This document shows positions 49,793-59,060 of a DNA stretch of 64,000 bases, piece after piece; the first letter of the stretch is position 1, and each line of letters starts with the position of its first letter. This DNA is from Jacaranda mimosifolia. Its lineage: Eukaryota; Streptophyta; Magnoliopsida; Lamiales; Bignoniaceae. The stretch spans positions 30,101,404 to 30,165,403 of the forward strand of contig CM032122.1 in NCBI GenBank assembly GCA_018894105.1, written 5' to 3'. The translations under genes were made by a program, and so were the position numbers. The notes beneath the pieces were generated by a model. The model ran no database searches. It was not told the DNA's origin and saw only the letters and a list, made by a program, of their open reading frames with translations.

Positions 49793-50701
49793 TTACACAA
49801 AGAATTTTTTCAAGTTTACCGCATTCCATGGTCGAGGTAGGTCGCGACCTGTAGTGTCCGCTAATCGGTAGGCGTTGTTCTTGCATACTTTGATGATTGC
49901 ATAAGGTCCCTCCCACTTGGGGTCCAGCTTTCCTACTGGATTTGAAATCTCCACTTTCTTCAGGACTAGATCACCCACTTTAAAATTTCTCGGACGGACT
50001 GACTTATTGTAGCGGTCCGCCATTTTTGAGCGATACCTCTGCATCTTGTTGTAGGCTATTTGGCGCTTTTCGTCTACGGTAATTAAATCCAGCGTCCTCT
50101 CCGATGTATTCGCTATTGGATTATAATGAATTACTCTAGTTGTGTGCTGAATCAATTCGGATGGTATCACTGCTTCAGAGCCATAAACTAGACTGTAAGG
50201 GCTGTGGCCTGTGGCCGTTCGGGGGGTTGTTCGATAGGCCCAGAGAACGCCTGGGAGATCGTCTGCCCAACTGGCTCCTGTCCCTGCTATCCGGCTCTTA
50301 ATGTGGTCTAGGACTGTTCTGTTAGTAACCTCGGTCTGGCTATTGGCTTGTGGATTACCTACTGAAGTGAAGTGCTGCGTGATGCCTAAAGTTTCGCACC
50401 ATCTTCTAGTGTTTTTGCTCTGGAATTGAGTGCCGTTATCGGAAATAAGGATCTTAGGTAGCCCGAACCAACACACAATGTTCTTCCATAGAAAACTCTT
50501 GATAGCCGTGTCGGTGATCTTAGGGACTGCTTCTGCTTCCACCCATTTCGTAAAATATTCGACAGCCACTATGATAAACTTCCGCTGGCCAGAGGTTTTG
50601 GGGAGCGACCCTAATATATCGATGCCCCACTGGTTGAACGGCCATGTGATACTAACACTGGTCATTGGTGCGGCTGGTTGATGCTGAATGTTTGCATGTA
50701 C
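49793..50701 (-). pseudogene. integrase catalytic and C-terminal part of pol
   Basis: In the same frame as the pol ORF but cut off from it by a single TAG codon. The DDE core is present: WGIDILG (first Asp), SDNGTQF (second Asp), then NSQTEVTNR with the Glu. Family landmarks YFTKWVEAEAV and WAYRTTPRTATGHSPYSLVYG follow, and after a basic linker NFKVGDLVLKK...KWEGPYAI, the C-terminal DNA-binding domain. First ATG is at 50665. No chromodomain, as expected for the Tat group. Confidence 0.9.
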
Positions 50702-53700
50702 CTAGCAGGATGGGCATTTCTTAGCGAAATCCACAGAATCGTTGAGCAAAGTGGGCCAGAAATATCCGTAGCGGGTAATCTTATGAGCCAGAGACCTTCC
50801 ACCCGAGTGGTTGCCACAGATACCCGCATGCACCTCCTGCAATACTTCGTTCGCCTGGCCGGGATCTAAGCACCTGAGTGGCGGCCCGGCGATCGACCTC
50901 CTGTACAGTTGCCGATGCTCGTCTAATGCATATTTAGGCGCCAAGCCTTTCAACTTTCGAGCCTGCTTAATGTCATTTGGTAAGGAGCCTCTACTCAGAT
51001 AGAGTTTGATTGGATGTTGCCAGGATGGGGTTGACTCGTCGAGGCATCTGACCTGGATCCGGTCGGGAGACTGTACGCAAGGTTTATCGGCCACAAGAAA
51101 TGTTATAGTTCTTTCTCGCGTGCCTTTCGCCGAACTAGCTAGCTTAGAGAGTGCGTCTGCTCGCTCGTTCTCTGACCGGGGGATCTGGCTTAGCGAGAAG
51201 TGGCTAAACATCTGTTTCAAGTGTTGTACCTTGGCCAAGTACTGCGCCATCTTGTGCTCTTTTGCTTCGAAGTTCCCTTCGAATTGCTCCGCCACGAGCT
51301 GAGAGTCTGTGAAAGCCGCTAGCCTACCAACCCCCCGGTCGGCAGCCATGCGCATTCCTGCAATGATGGCTTCGTACTCAGCTTCGTTGTTCGTAACCGG
51401 GAAATCGAGCTTCACCGCGAAGTCATAACCCTCTGCTAACGGGGATCGAAGAGAAACTCCTATCCCTCCCCCCGACGACGTCGCAGACCCATCGACATGC
51501 AGCGTCCACAAGTATGTGCTGTCGATGTCCGGACACAGTAGGTCGATCCTTTCGAGGATGAAATCTGCGAGGACCTGTGCCTTGATGGCCGCTCGCAGTT
51601 GAAATTGGATGTCGAATTCTCCGAGCTCGATTGCCCATTTAGTGAGTCGACCTGAAGTGTCCGGCTTTGACAATACTTGTTTCAGCAGCTGATTTGTTAA
51701 CACCAAGATTGTGTGTGATTGGAAGTAAGGTCGCAACTTCCTTGCTGATGAGACGAGGGCTAGAGCAAAATTTTCAATCTCCAAATAGTTATATTCTGGC
51801 CCCTGGAGAGCTTTGTTGCAATAGTAAACGAGGCAAGGGTTTCCATCTCTTATTGTGGTCAACACCGAACTAACGGAGGCTGAAGAGACAGCCAGATATA
51901 TTTGTAAGACTTCCCCGAGCTCAGGTTTGGCGAGCAGAGGTGGTGAAGAGAGATATTGCTTGAGGTCGAGGAGAGCTTTATCACACTGTTCATCCCATCT
52001 GAACCCCAACTTCTTTGTGTTTCTTAGGATTTTGAAGAAAGGTAAGCTCTTGTCTGCCAGCCTGGCTACAAACCTGCCCAAAGCAATCACTCTGCCAATG
52101 AGGCGTTGAACTTCCTGCATTTTGCGCGGCGGGGCTATGTCGAGAACTGCTTGAATTTTCTGAGGGTTAGCCTCGATGCCTCTTTGGCTGACCATGAAAC
52201 TGAGGAATTTACCACCCCGCACGCCAAACGTGCATTTTCCGGGGTTTAGTTTCATGCCAAAGGCTCTTAGAATAGAGAATGTGTGATTCAGGTCAGCCAA
52301 GTGATTTTCTGCTCTATCTGTTTTTACAATCATGTCGTCCACATAAACCTCCATTGAGTTCCCAATCTCATTTTTAAACATGAAGTTAACAAGCCCTTGA
52401 TAGGTTGCTCCGGCATTTTTAAGTCCGAACGGCATGATGAAAAAGCAATATACCCCATTGGGAACAACAAAAGAGGTTTTTTCCCTATCTTCAGGTGCCA
52501 TAAATATTTGATAATATCCTTGAAACGCGTCCATCATGCTAAGTAATTCACATCCAGCGGTGAAGTCGACAAGTAAATCAATACGAGGCAAGGGGTAAGG
52601 ATCTTTAGGGCAAGCTTTATTCAAGTCTGTGAAATCATTACACATCCTCCATTTTCCCTCACTCTTGGGGACTAAGACAACACTACATAGCCAAGAAGGA
52701 TACTGAATTTCAACAACATAACCAGCTTCCAGGAGCTTGCTTACCTCTTTTTGGATAACCTGTGTCCGCTCGGCGTTAAAAACTCTCTTCTTCTGGCGGA
52801 CTGGCTTATGGGCAGGGTCCACATTGAGCCTGTGGACAATGATGTCCGGGTCGATACCCTGCAGGTCGGCTGCTTTCCAAGCGAAGACATCAATGTTCCT
52901 CTGGAGGAAGTCGACCATGAGGCACTCTAGTCGATCTCCCAAATCAGCGCCGATCTTGGTTATCTTGTCGGGATTCCCGGGCTCCAGCTCAATTGTCTTG
53001 AAGTCTCCCGTGGGCTCGACCCTAGTATCTTCGATCTTTCTCTTATTCGATGAAGTTTCCTCCTCAGGTTTCGCTACAGGGGCGTCCCCCGAGGACCTCA
53101 ACTGAGGCCTCCTTCTCTGCTCACCGGAGTCCACGGAGATTGTGTAACAGCGCCAAGCGTCCTTAACATTGCACAAAATCTGACCAACTCCTCCAGGGGT
53201 CGGGAACTTTATCTTCATGTGATATGTGGACGCGATGGCTCTGAAGTCGTTTAAGGCCAGTCTTCCCAAAATAACATTGTAAGCGAACGGGGCGTCGACC
53301 ACTAAATAGCTAATCATCAAGGTTCGGCTGCGATGTCCCTGCCCAAAAGTTGTGGAGAGGGAGATGGATCCTAACGGCATTATCTCCGATCCCCCAAATC
53401 CAACTAGGGGCATTCTGACTGGATCAAAGTTCAGCTTGCCCAAGTCCATCCTCTTTAGTGTCGACGAGAATATGATATTGGCTGAGCTACCGTTGTCGAC
53501 CAGGACCTTTCTAACTTCGAAGTTGGCGATCTCGAGAGCGACCACCAAAGGGCAGTCGATCTTTCGGTCCATTCCTTGGTTTTCGAGATGGCTGAGGTCC
53601 GCGTCTGAAAAGGATATTGGCTCTGTGCTGTTTGAAATCTGAAAAACCTTCTCGACCTTAGACGGCTTGGTCGAGTCGAGCTGCCGTTGCGTTTGCTTCC

Positions 53701-53743
53701 TTGCGTTTCGGGAGTCTCCTCCCGTGGGTCCCCCAGTGATCAT
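50702..53743 (-). CDS. pol polyprotein: protease, reverse transcriptase, two RNases H, integrase zinc domain
   Basis: 1013 codons ending in a premature TAG. Protease with VLVDNGSSANI (83-90; DNG where DTG/DSG is usual). Reverse transcriptase about 310-500, with YPSWLCSVVLVPK, KWRMCNDFTDLN and the active-site YVDD at 467-470. A first RNase H region (about 600-715) has lost its usual TDAS start (LAVSSASVSSVL). A second, archaeal-type RNase H starts at TLHVDGSA (748) with NNEAEYEA and FTDSQLV. The HHCC zinc domain of integrase follows (HAGICGNHSGG...KKCPSC) and is interrupted by the stop at 50702-50704. The start overlaps the gag stop as ATGA. Confidence 0.92.
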   Translation of the reverse strand: MITGGPTGGDSRNARKQTQRQLDSTKPSKVEKVFQISNSTEPISFSDADLSHLENQGMDRKIDCPLVVALEIANFEVRKVLVDNGSSANIIFSSTLKRMDLGKLNFDPVRMPLVGFGGSEIMPLGSISLSTTFGQGHRSRTLMISYLVVDAPFAYNVILGRLALNDFRAIASTYHMKIKFPTPGGVGQILCNVKDAWRCYTISVDSGEQRRRPQLRSSGDAPVAKPEEETSSNKRKIEDTRVEPTGDFKTIELEPGNPDKITKIGADLGDRLECLMVDFLQRNIDVFAWKAADLQGIDPDIIVHRLNVDPAHKPVRQKKRVFNAERTQVIQKEVSKLLEAGYVVEIQYPSWLCSVVLVPKSEGKWRMCNDFTDLNKACPKDPYPLPRIDLLVDFTAGCELLSMMDAFQGYYQIFMAPEDREKTSFVVPNGVYCFFIMPFGLKNAGATYQGLVNFMFKNEIGNSMEVYVDDMIVKTDRAENHLADLNHTFSILRAFGMKLNPGKCTFGVRGGKFLSFMVSQRGIEANPQKIQAVLDIAPPRKMQEVQRLIGRVIALGRFVARLADKSLPFFKILRNTKKLGFRWDEQCDKALLDLKQYLSSPPLLAKPELGEVLQIYLAVSSASVSSVLTTIRDGNPCLVYYCNKALQGPEYNYLEIENFALALVSSARKLRPYFQSHTILVLTNQLLKQVLSKPDTSGRLTKWAIELGEFDIQFQLRAAIKAQVLADFILERIDLLCPDIDSTYLWTLHVDGSATSSGGGIGVSLRSPLAEGYDFAVKLDFPVTNNEAEYEAIIAGMRMAADRGVGRLAAFTDSQLVAEQFEGNFEAKEHKMAQYLAKVQHLKQMFSHFSLSQIPRSENERADALSKLASSAKGTRERTITFLVADKPCVQSPDRIQVRCLDESTPSWQHPIKLYLSRGSLPNDIKQARKLKGLAPKYALDEHRQLYRRSIAGPPLRCLDPGQANEVLQEVHAGICGNHSGGRSLAHKITRYGYFWPTLLNDSVDFAKKCPSC

Positions 53744-55337
53744 GTCGATGACCCCTCTGATGGGTGGGTGGCTTCATGGGCGGGCTTCTTCCCTTTGTCA
53801 TCTCTTCGCAGGCTGGCCGACCTTTCTCTACGGGGAGTCTGGTCGACGGCGCCCTCCTCTCGTTGATTCCTGTCCTCGATAAATTTCTTTAGGTGCCCCT
53901 GTCTGATCAACCTCTCAATTTCGTCCTTCAAGTTGAAGCAGTCTTCGGTGTCATGCCCCTTCTGTCTGTGGAAGTGGCAGAATTTCCCTGACTTCCTCAT
54001 GGCCTCTGTCTCTGTAATTTTGCGGGGCTTTTTCAGCAGGTTGTCATGTTGAATGGCAAAGAGCACTTCTTTCCTCGCCATGGAGAGCGGGGTATAGTCG
54101 TGAAAGCGTCTAATCGGGGACCGACGTCCTTCCCTGTTCGGCTTGTCGTCTTTCTCTTTGCCATTCTTCTTGTCAGCTTCGATGCTGCCGTATTTCATCT
54201 TGTTCATCTCTTCTTGGGTCATGTATCTTTCCGCGAGGTCGAGGAGTTCTTCCATCGTGCGGGGCTGAGTGCGCACCAAAGCGTTAGCGCACTCTTTGTG
54301 CCTCAATCCCAAAAACAGCACATCAATCAAGAACTCAATCCTCGGACTGTCGATTTTCAACACTTCTGTGTTGAATCTGGTGAAAAAATCTCTCAAAGAC
54401 TCCCCCTCGGCTTGCTTCACCGTATGCAAGTGAGTGTGTGGCAGCTTCGCCTTCCTTCTGCTAGCAAACTGGTGCAGGAATTTGTCACAAAGCTGGTCAT
54501 ACGAAAAGATGAATGCCGACTCTAACTTCACGAACCAATCCAAGGCCACCCCCTGAAGTGTAGTTACCAGTATTTTTGCATGAATATACTCGTTGTGTCC
54601 ATGCAGCTGCATCATGTGTTCAAACTGCAGCAAATGTTCACTCGGGTCTGTGGACCCGTCGTACCGCGGGAGACCAGTAGGGATCTTGGCATCCACCGCG
54701 ATACGTTCATTAATGATTTCTTGTGTGAAGGGTGAGTCCCGTTCCCTTCTAAATCTCGAGGGCACCTCTGACTGAAGGGGCCTATCCACGTTCCCCCTCG
54801 ACAGCTCCTCCAGGCGTTTATTTAGTTGCTGCACCTGGTGGGATACCTCCTCCCACTCCTGCTGATCCTGCTTTCTTCTACCTCGGGAACGTTCGGTCCT
54901 ATCGCGCTGCGGGGCTCGAAGGGGCCGAACGTCATGGTCCACGGAGTCCGCTACCTCTTTCCTTGGTGGGGGGCGGGGTACCTCCCGGTGAAAACGACTC
55001 TGGCTTGGTTCTCGCCTAGCTGGATGCCCGGGGGACCCCGGACGCCGTGAGTATTCTACAGGCGGTGCTTGCTCATGCCCCGCCGGAGGGGGCGTGGCGC
55101 TGGCTGCCGATTCCGGCAGCGCGGCTTGTCTGTTCAAGGCGGCTGAAAGCTGGGCTGATATCTGTGCGGAGATCTGCTCACTGATGAGCTGCATTAACTG
55201 GGGCATAGTGAGGGTGACTACGGGCTCAGGCTGTATACTGGGGCCCGGAGCAGTCCTTTCTTCGCTGGCGGAGTGGGGGGGGAGCTGGATCTTCTGCTCT
55301 CTTCCCTTCCAGAAGGGGCTCGCCTAGTGTTCACCAT
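53740..55337 (-). CDS. gag polyprotein (frameshifted near its N-terminus)
   Basis: The main open frame runs from ATG 55206 to TGA 53740, 488 residues: a Gln/Ser-rich helical start, an Arg/Pro-rich stretch, a retrotransposon gag core (about 190-330, ATTLQ-like VTTLQGVALDWF, FLHQFASRR, QAEGESLRDFFTRFN), and a CCHC-related knuckle (CHFHRQKGHDTEDC). An earlier ATG at 55337 starts MVNTRRAPSG, the usual gag opening, but in another frame; an indel in the run of eight C at about 55274-55281 would explain the break. The shorter ORF from 55206 may be a fallback start. The gag stop and pol start share ATGA, so pol would need reinitiation or -1 frameshifting. Confidence 0.88.
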
Positions 55338-55360
55338 TCTCGATAGAGGATTCCGATTTC

Positions 55361-55377
55361 CCACAGACGGCGCCAAA
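55361..55377 (-). other. primer binding site of the retrotransposon
   Basis: Directly inside the 5' (right) LTR the element's strand reads TTTGGCGCCGTCTGTGG, a TGGCGCC-type tRNA primer site common in plant Gypsy elements. Which tRNA it pairs with needs a search. Confidence 0.75.
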
Positions 55378-56265
55378 TGATGAGGGTCCGAATCGTAATA
55401 CAGGTATTCCGATTCTGATCTATATTGGGTTTAACCCCAAAGGTGGATATCTTCCGTTGATGATATTTGAGAATCCTGCAATCAAGGCAAACGTTAGGCT
55501 AGCCGAGTGGCCCTCGGCTCAGGCCCTCCGACGCTCAAGTCAGTATTTTCAATATCTAACAATGGAGTGAGATAGATTCAGTGTGTCTTCTTGCATACCT
55601 TGTGAGGCAAGACAGAGGAGTTTTTATATTCTTCCCCTTGTAGGAAATGACTGGTAAGCCCTTGGCTTACCCTTGGGGTCTTCAGCCTCCTTCAAGGGAC
55701 AATTAGTCTATTCCCCCATTTGAATTTTGCCAGCTAGATGTCCTTTCATGCTACAGGACGGGACGGTATACGGGGTGGCGCCTGCCGTGTCAGACAGTGA
55801 GGGGATGGCATGCCCCATTAATGCGGTGGCATGGTGCCAGTCCACGCATTTAATGCGGTGGCAGAGTACTGTGCAGAATTCGACCTCCTGTCAGCCTGAC
55901 TGGGGTCGAATATGGTCGATATTATCCGAGGGCTCTGAGGCGCCCGCCCGGGCGTGGGGGAGGCTGGTCGAATATAGTCGACATGTCCCATGGGCCCTGG
56001 GCCGTCGTTTGAACGTTGGGCCCTTCGGGCCACTATTTAGTCGAACATGGTCGACGTGGATCATGGGCCCTTGGGCCGTCGTTTGAAACGTTGGGCCCTT
56101 CGGGCCACTATCTAGTCGAACATGGTCGACGTGGATCATGGGCCCTGGGCCGTTGTCTGAAACGTTGGGCCCTTCGGGCCACTATCTGGTCGAACATGAT
56201 CGACGTGGGTCATGGGCCCTGGGCCATTGTCTGAAATGTTGGGCCTTTTGGGCCACCCTATATCA
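55378..56265 (-). repeat. right LTR (5' LTR of the element)
   Basis: 888 bp, same TG...CA ends as the left copy. It should contain the promoter for gag-pol, transcribed leftward. Four ~74-bp GGGCCC-hairpin subrepeats occupy the part nearest 56265, i.e. the U3 start on the element's strand. Confidence 0.95.
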
Positions 56266-56559
56266 CAATCACAATTTGGGAAGACCATAATATATTGGAT
56301 TGGTCTTATAATTTTAGTTAATGATATTATATATATTGGGTACTTTTTTTTATACTTATCCCAAAGTCATAATGTGGGGGAAAATGTAGTACAATTTTTT
56401 CAACTTCTTGATTTTGGTTGTCAAATTATGTCACTTGGGAACACTGGAGAAGATATACTTTTCAACCATATAAAAATGATTTAAGAGATTTTCATATATA
56501 AGTTAGAAAAGACAAGGGTGGACAATTATTACAGCAAATCTCTTAGGTGTGATTATAGT

Positions 56560-57035
56560 AATTTTTTATTTTTATGAAATTGTCAAATTGAGTCATGGTT
56601 ATTTTTTAAAAGCAAATTTGTTATAACAGTCTACATCAAAATACTAGTTAAATGCAAACTCCACCTCAATGAAATACTCAATGGAAGTTATAATTACGAT
56701 ACAAAAAGTGAACTTATAACAATAGCCCCAACAAAATATTAATAAGAATGGAACTCCACTTCAGTGGACCTAATTTGAGTTATAGTTATTTTGCAAAAGG
56801 TGGACCCATTATAATAGTTCCACTAAAATGCCAATCAGATTAAAACTCACATAGATGAAATATCTAATTTGCATTATAGTTATCTAGTAAAGAGTAAATA
56901 TGTTACAATAGTCCTATCAAAATGCTGATAGAACTTAAACTCCATCTCGATGGAATACCCAATTTGAATTATAGTTATTGTGCATAGAACAAATCCATCA
57001 TAATAATCCCACCAAAATATCAATTAAATTGAACC
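56560..57035. repeat. degenerate ~94-bp tandem array
   Basis: The motif CAAAATRY recurs at 56637, 56732, 56824, 56918 and 57013 (spacings 95, 92, 94, 95), each followed at similar distance by AACTCCA-like, AATTTGARTTATAGTTAT-like and CATTATAATAGTYCCA-like blocks. Copies are only about 65-70 percent alike by eye. At least four full units plus partial ends. Confidence 0.75.
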
Positions 57036-58337
57036 TATAACTTTTTTATTGAAAATTATAAATTGACCAACATTGAAGTACCATCATATTTGTATTTATG
57101 AGCAAAACCAAGTAAAGTTTTCACTCATTGAACGCATGGTCTCATGAACAAAGTCATCAAAAACAAATGTAAAACATGGGGTTATGTCCTTAAAAGAAGA
57201 AGTCTTAAAATTGATTTCTAAAATGCTACAATAATTTGCCAAAAGAAAAGGGCAAAAGGGTATGAAAGTCTTTTTACCAAGTGGATTGTAGTTGTACCAA
57301 CTTTTAGCAAGTGCATTTCATCTTGGCAAAAAGTTAGACAATTTTGATAATGTGATGATGACATTGCTTGACATTTGATAAAATTAGTGGTGGAACTAAT
57401 GTTTATGTTCCACGACTTTGGATCAATGCCTAAATAATGAATGGATCATAAATGGAGGCAACCCAATTATTGTTAGTACACATGTCACACTATTTGTTAG
57501 TCATTGTCACTACCTTAGTGCAAAATCTCAAATTAAGTCACTAAGTTTGAAAGGGAAATTCTTCTTCTTCTTCTTCTTCCTATTTATTTATTTTTTCAAA
57601 AATATTATTAATTCTGATTATAAATATCAAATTGTGAACTTTCTCACTCACATAATGTGTTTTAATTGATGTATCTTAAATATATTTAAGATTCTCTATT
57701 TTAATTAATATTTTACTGTATATTTTACTTTCTACCTAATATTCTTCTGTGAAACGATCATAAAAAATTGTTTGAATTTTGTTTATTCAGCATAAAAAGT
57801 TAAGTTTGAAACACATTTTTCATTAGGTAAAGTTTGAAATTCATCTCTATTAGTTAAAAATAATAAAACATATATAAAACTATCAAGTTATTCAAATTCA
57901 ATTAGAGTTTAAGGTTGAAACCTTTTTAGTATTGATAAAAATTTTAAACATTTTTGGGTGTTGATAAAAATTTCAAATAAAGTTAGAATAATGCGTTATA
58001 CCCAAAATCAAAGATAACGCAAAGCACGATTCAATTATTACTTCTTAGACTATCTCATTGTAATCTTTGACTATGATGCATGTCTAGTGAATTTACTAAT
58101 ATGCACTTAAAAGCCATCATTTTTGAGGTAACAAAGTAAATAGTATTTTTTGAGGCACAAAAATGCTAAATTGAATTTTGTGGTGATAAAGTGCTAAACT
58201 CTTACTTTTGAGGTGAAAAAAGTACAAATTTCCGTTTAAAATGCACACCAACATTAGGGACATCATTAGCATCATAACAAAGTCTTGATGCTTTTCCCTA
58301 ACAAAGAAAAGAGAGTGGTAGTGCTTCACTATAATCA

Positions 58338-59060
58338 ATGTTTTCAAAATTGGACTGGACAAAGAATCGGTGACCTTACTGGTTACTAGTTCAACCAGTT
58401 CAGGTCCAACCGGTATGACGTCATAATGACATAATAATTATATTTAATTTTATAAAAATATATAGTATTTTAATATTGACAAAAAATAAAACTTCCAATT
58501 GATATAGAAATAATATTATTTGAAAAAATTTCAACTTACTTATTTTTAAGTATATTTTTTAAAAAATAATACTATTTCACAATTAGTCAATTATAAATAA
58601 ATAAAAAATAATGTTTCACATTAATATAAGTAATCACTCGTTTCATGCTTCAACTCTAAGTATAAATAAATTCTTCTACGCTAAATATTCAATATAATCT
58701 GAGAGAAATTAAACAAAATAAAACAATAAATTAAACATAAGCATTCACATAAAACAACCACTTCATTAAATTTCAAGAAAATAAATTCATATTTAAAAAA
58801 ATTACATGTCCAAAATCTTTAATTATCATCTTCAATTCATGATTTCTCTCTCTTTTTTTAACTTTTTTTAAAAAAAAGTAATTTTAATTTTTTTTTTTAA
58901 AAAAGAAGGAGTGAACCGGTAAAAAATCGGTTGAACCGGTACCGATTCAACTAGTTTTTGACCGATTTTGACCAGCACCAATTTTCAGGCATCAACCGGA
59001 CTAGACTGGCCACCGGTCATCGGTCCGACCAGCCGGTCCGGTCCGATTTTCAAAACATGG
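58338..59060. mobile_element. Mutator-type MITE with 10-bp duplication
   Basis: 723 bp with inverted ends ATGTTTTCAAAATTGGACTG (left) and CCATGTTTTGAAAATCGGAC (read inward from right). The direct repeat ACTATAATCA flanks it at 58328-58337 and 59061-59070. CCGGT/ACCGG motifs crowd both ends; the core is AT-rich and non-coding. Confidence 0.8.

Larger units (their letters stand above)
45185..56265 (-). mobile_element. Ty3/Gypsy LTR retrotransposon, Tat lineage, with antisense ORF
   Basis: 11,081 bp, flanked by the 5-bp duplication CAATC (45180-45184, 56266-56270). gag and pol are on the minus strand, so the right LTR is the 5' LTR. Domain order: gag with zinc knuckle, protease, RT (YVDD), a decayed RNase H, a second archaeal-type RNase H, integrase. 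Dual RNase H plus a long extra ORF on the opposite strand between pol and the 3' LTR place it in the Tat group (Retand, Ogre and relatives). Defects: a frameshift in the gag N-terminus, a nonsense codon in the integrase region and several stops in the antisense ORF. The LTRs differ at about 22 of 887 positions by my count (about 2.5 percent), mostly C/T changes, so the insertion is fairly recent on a plant scale. It is much more GC-rich than its surroundings. Confidence 0.95.

Noticed and set aside
49793..56265. Endogenous pararetrovirus or other viral insertion
   Set aside because: Paired LTRs, 5-bp duplication, PBS and the Tat-type order gag-PR-RT-RH-aRH-INT identify an LTR retrotransposon; there is no movement or coat protein.
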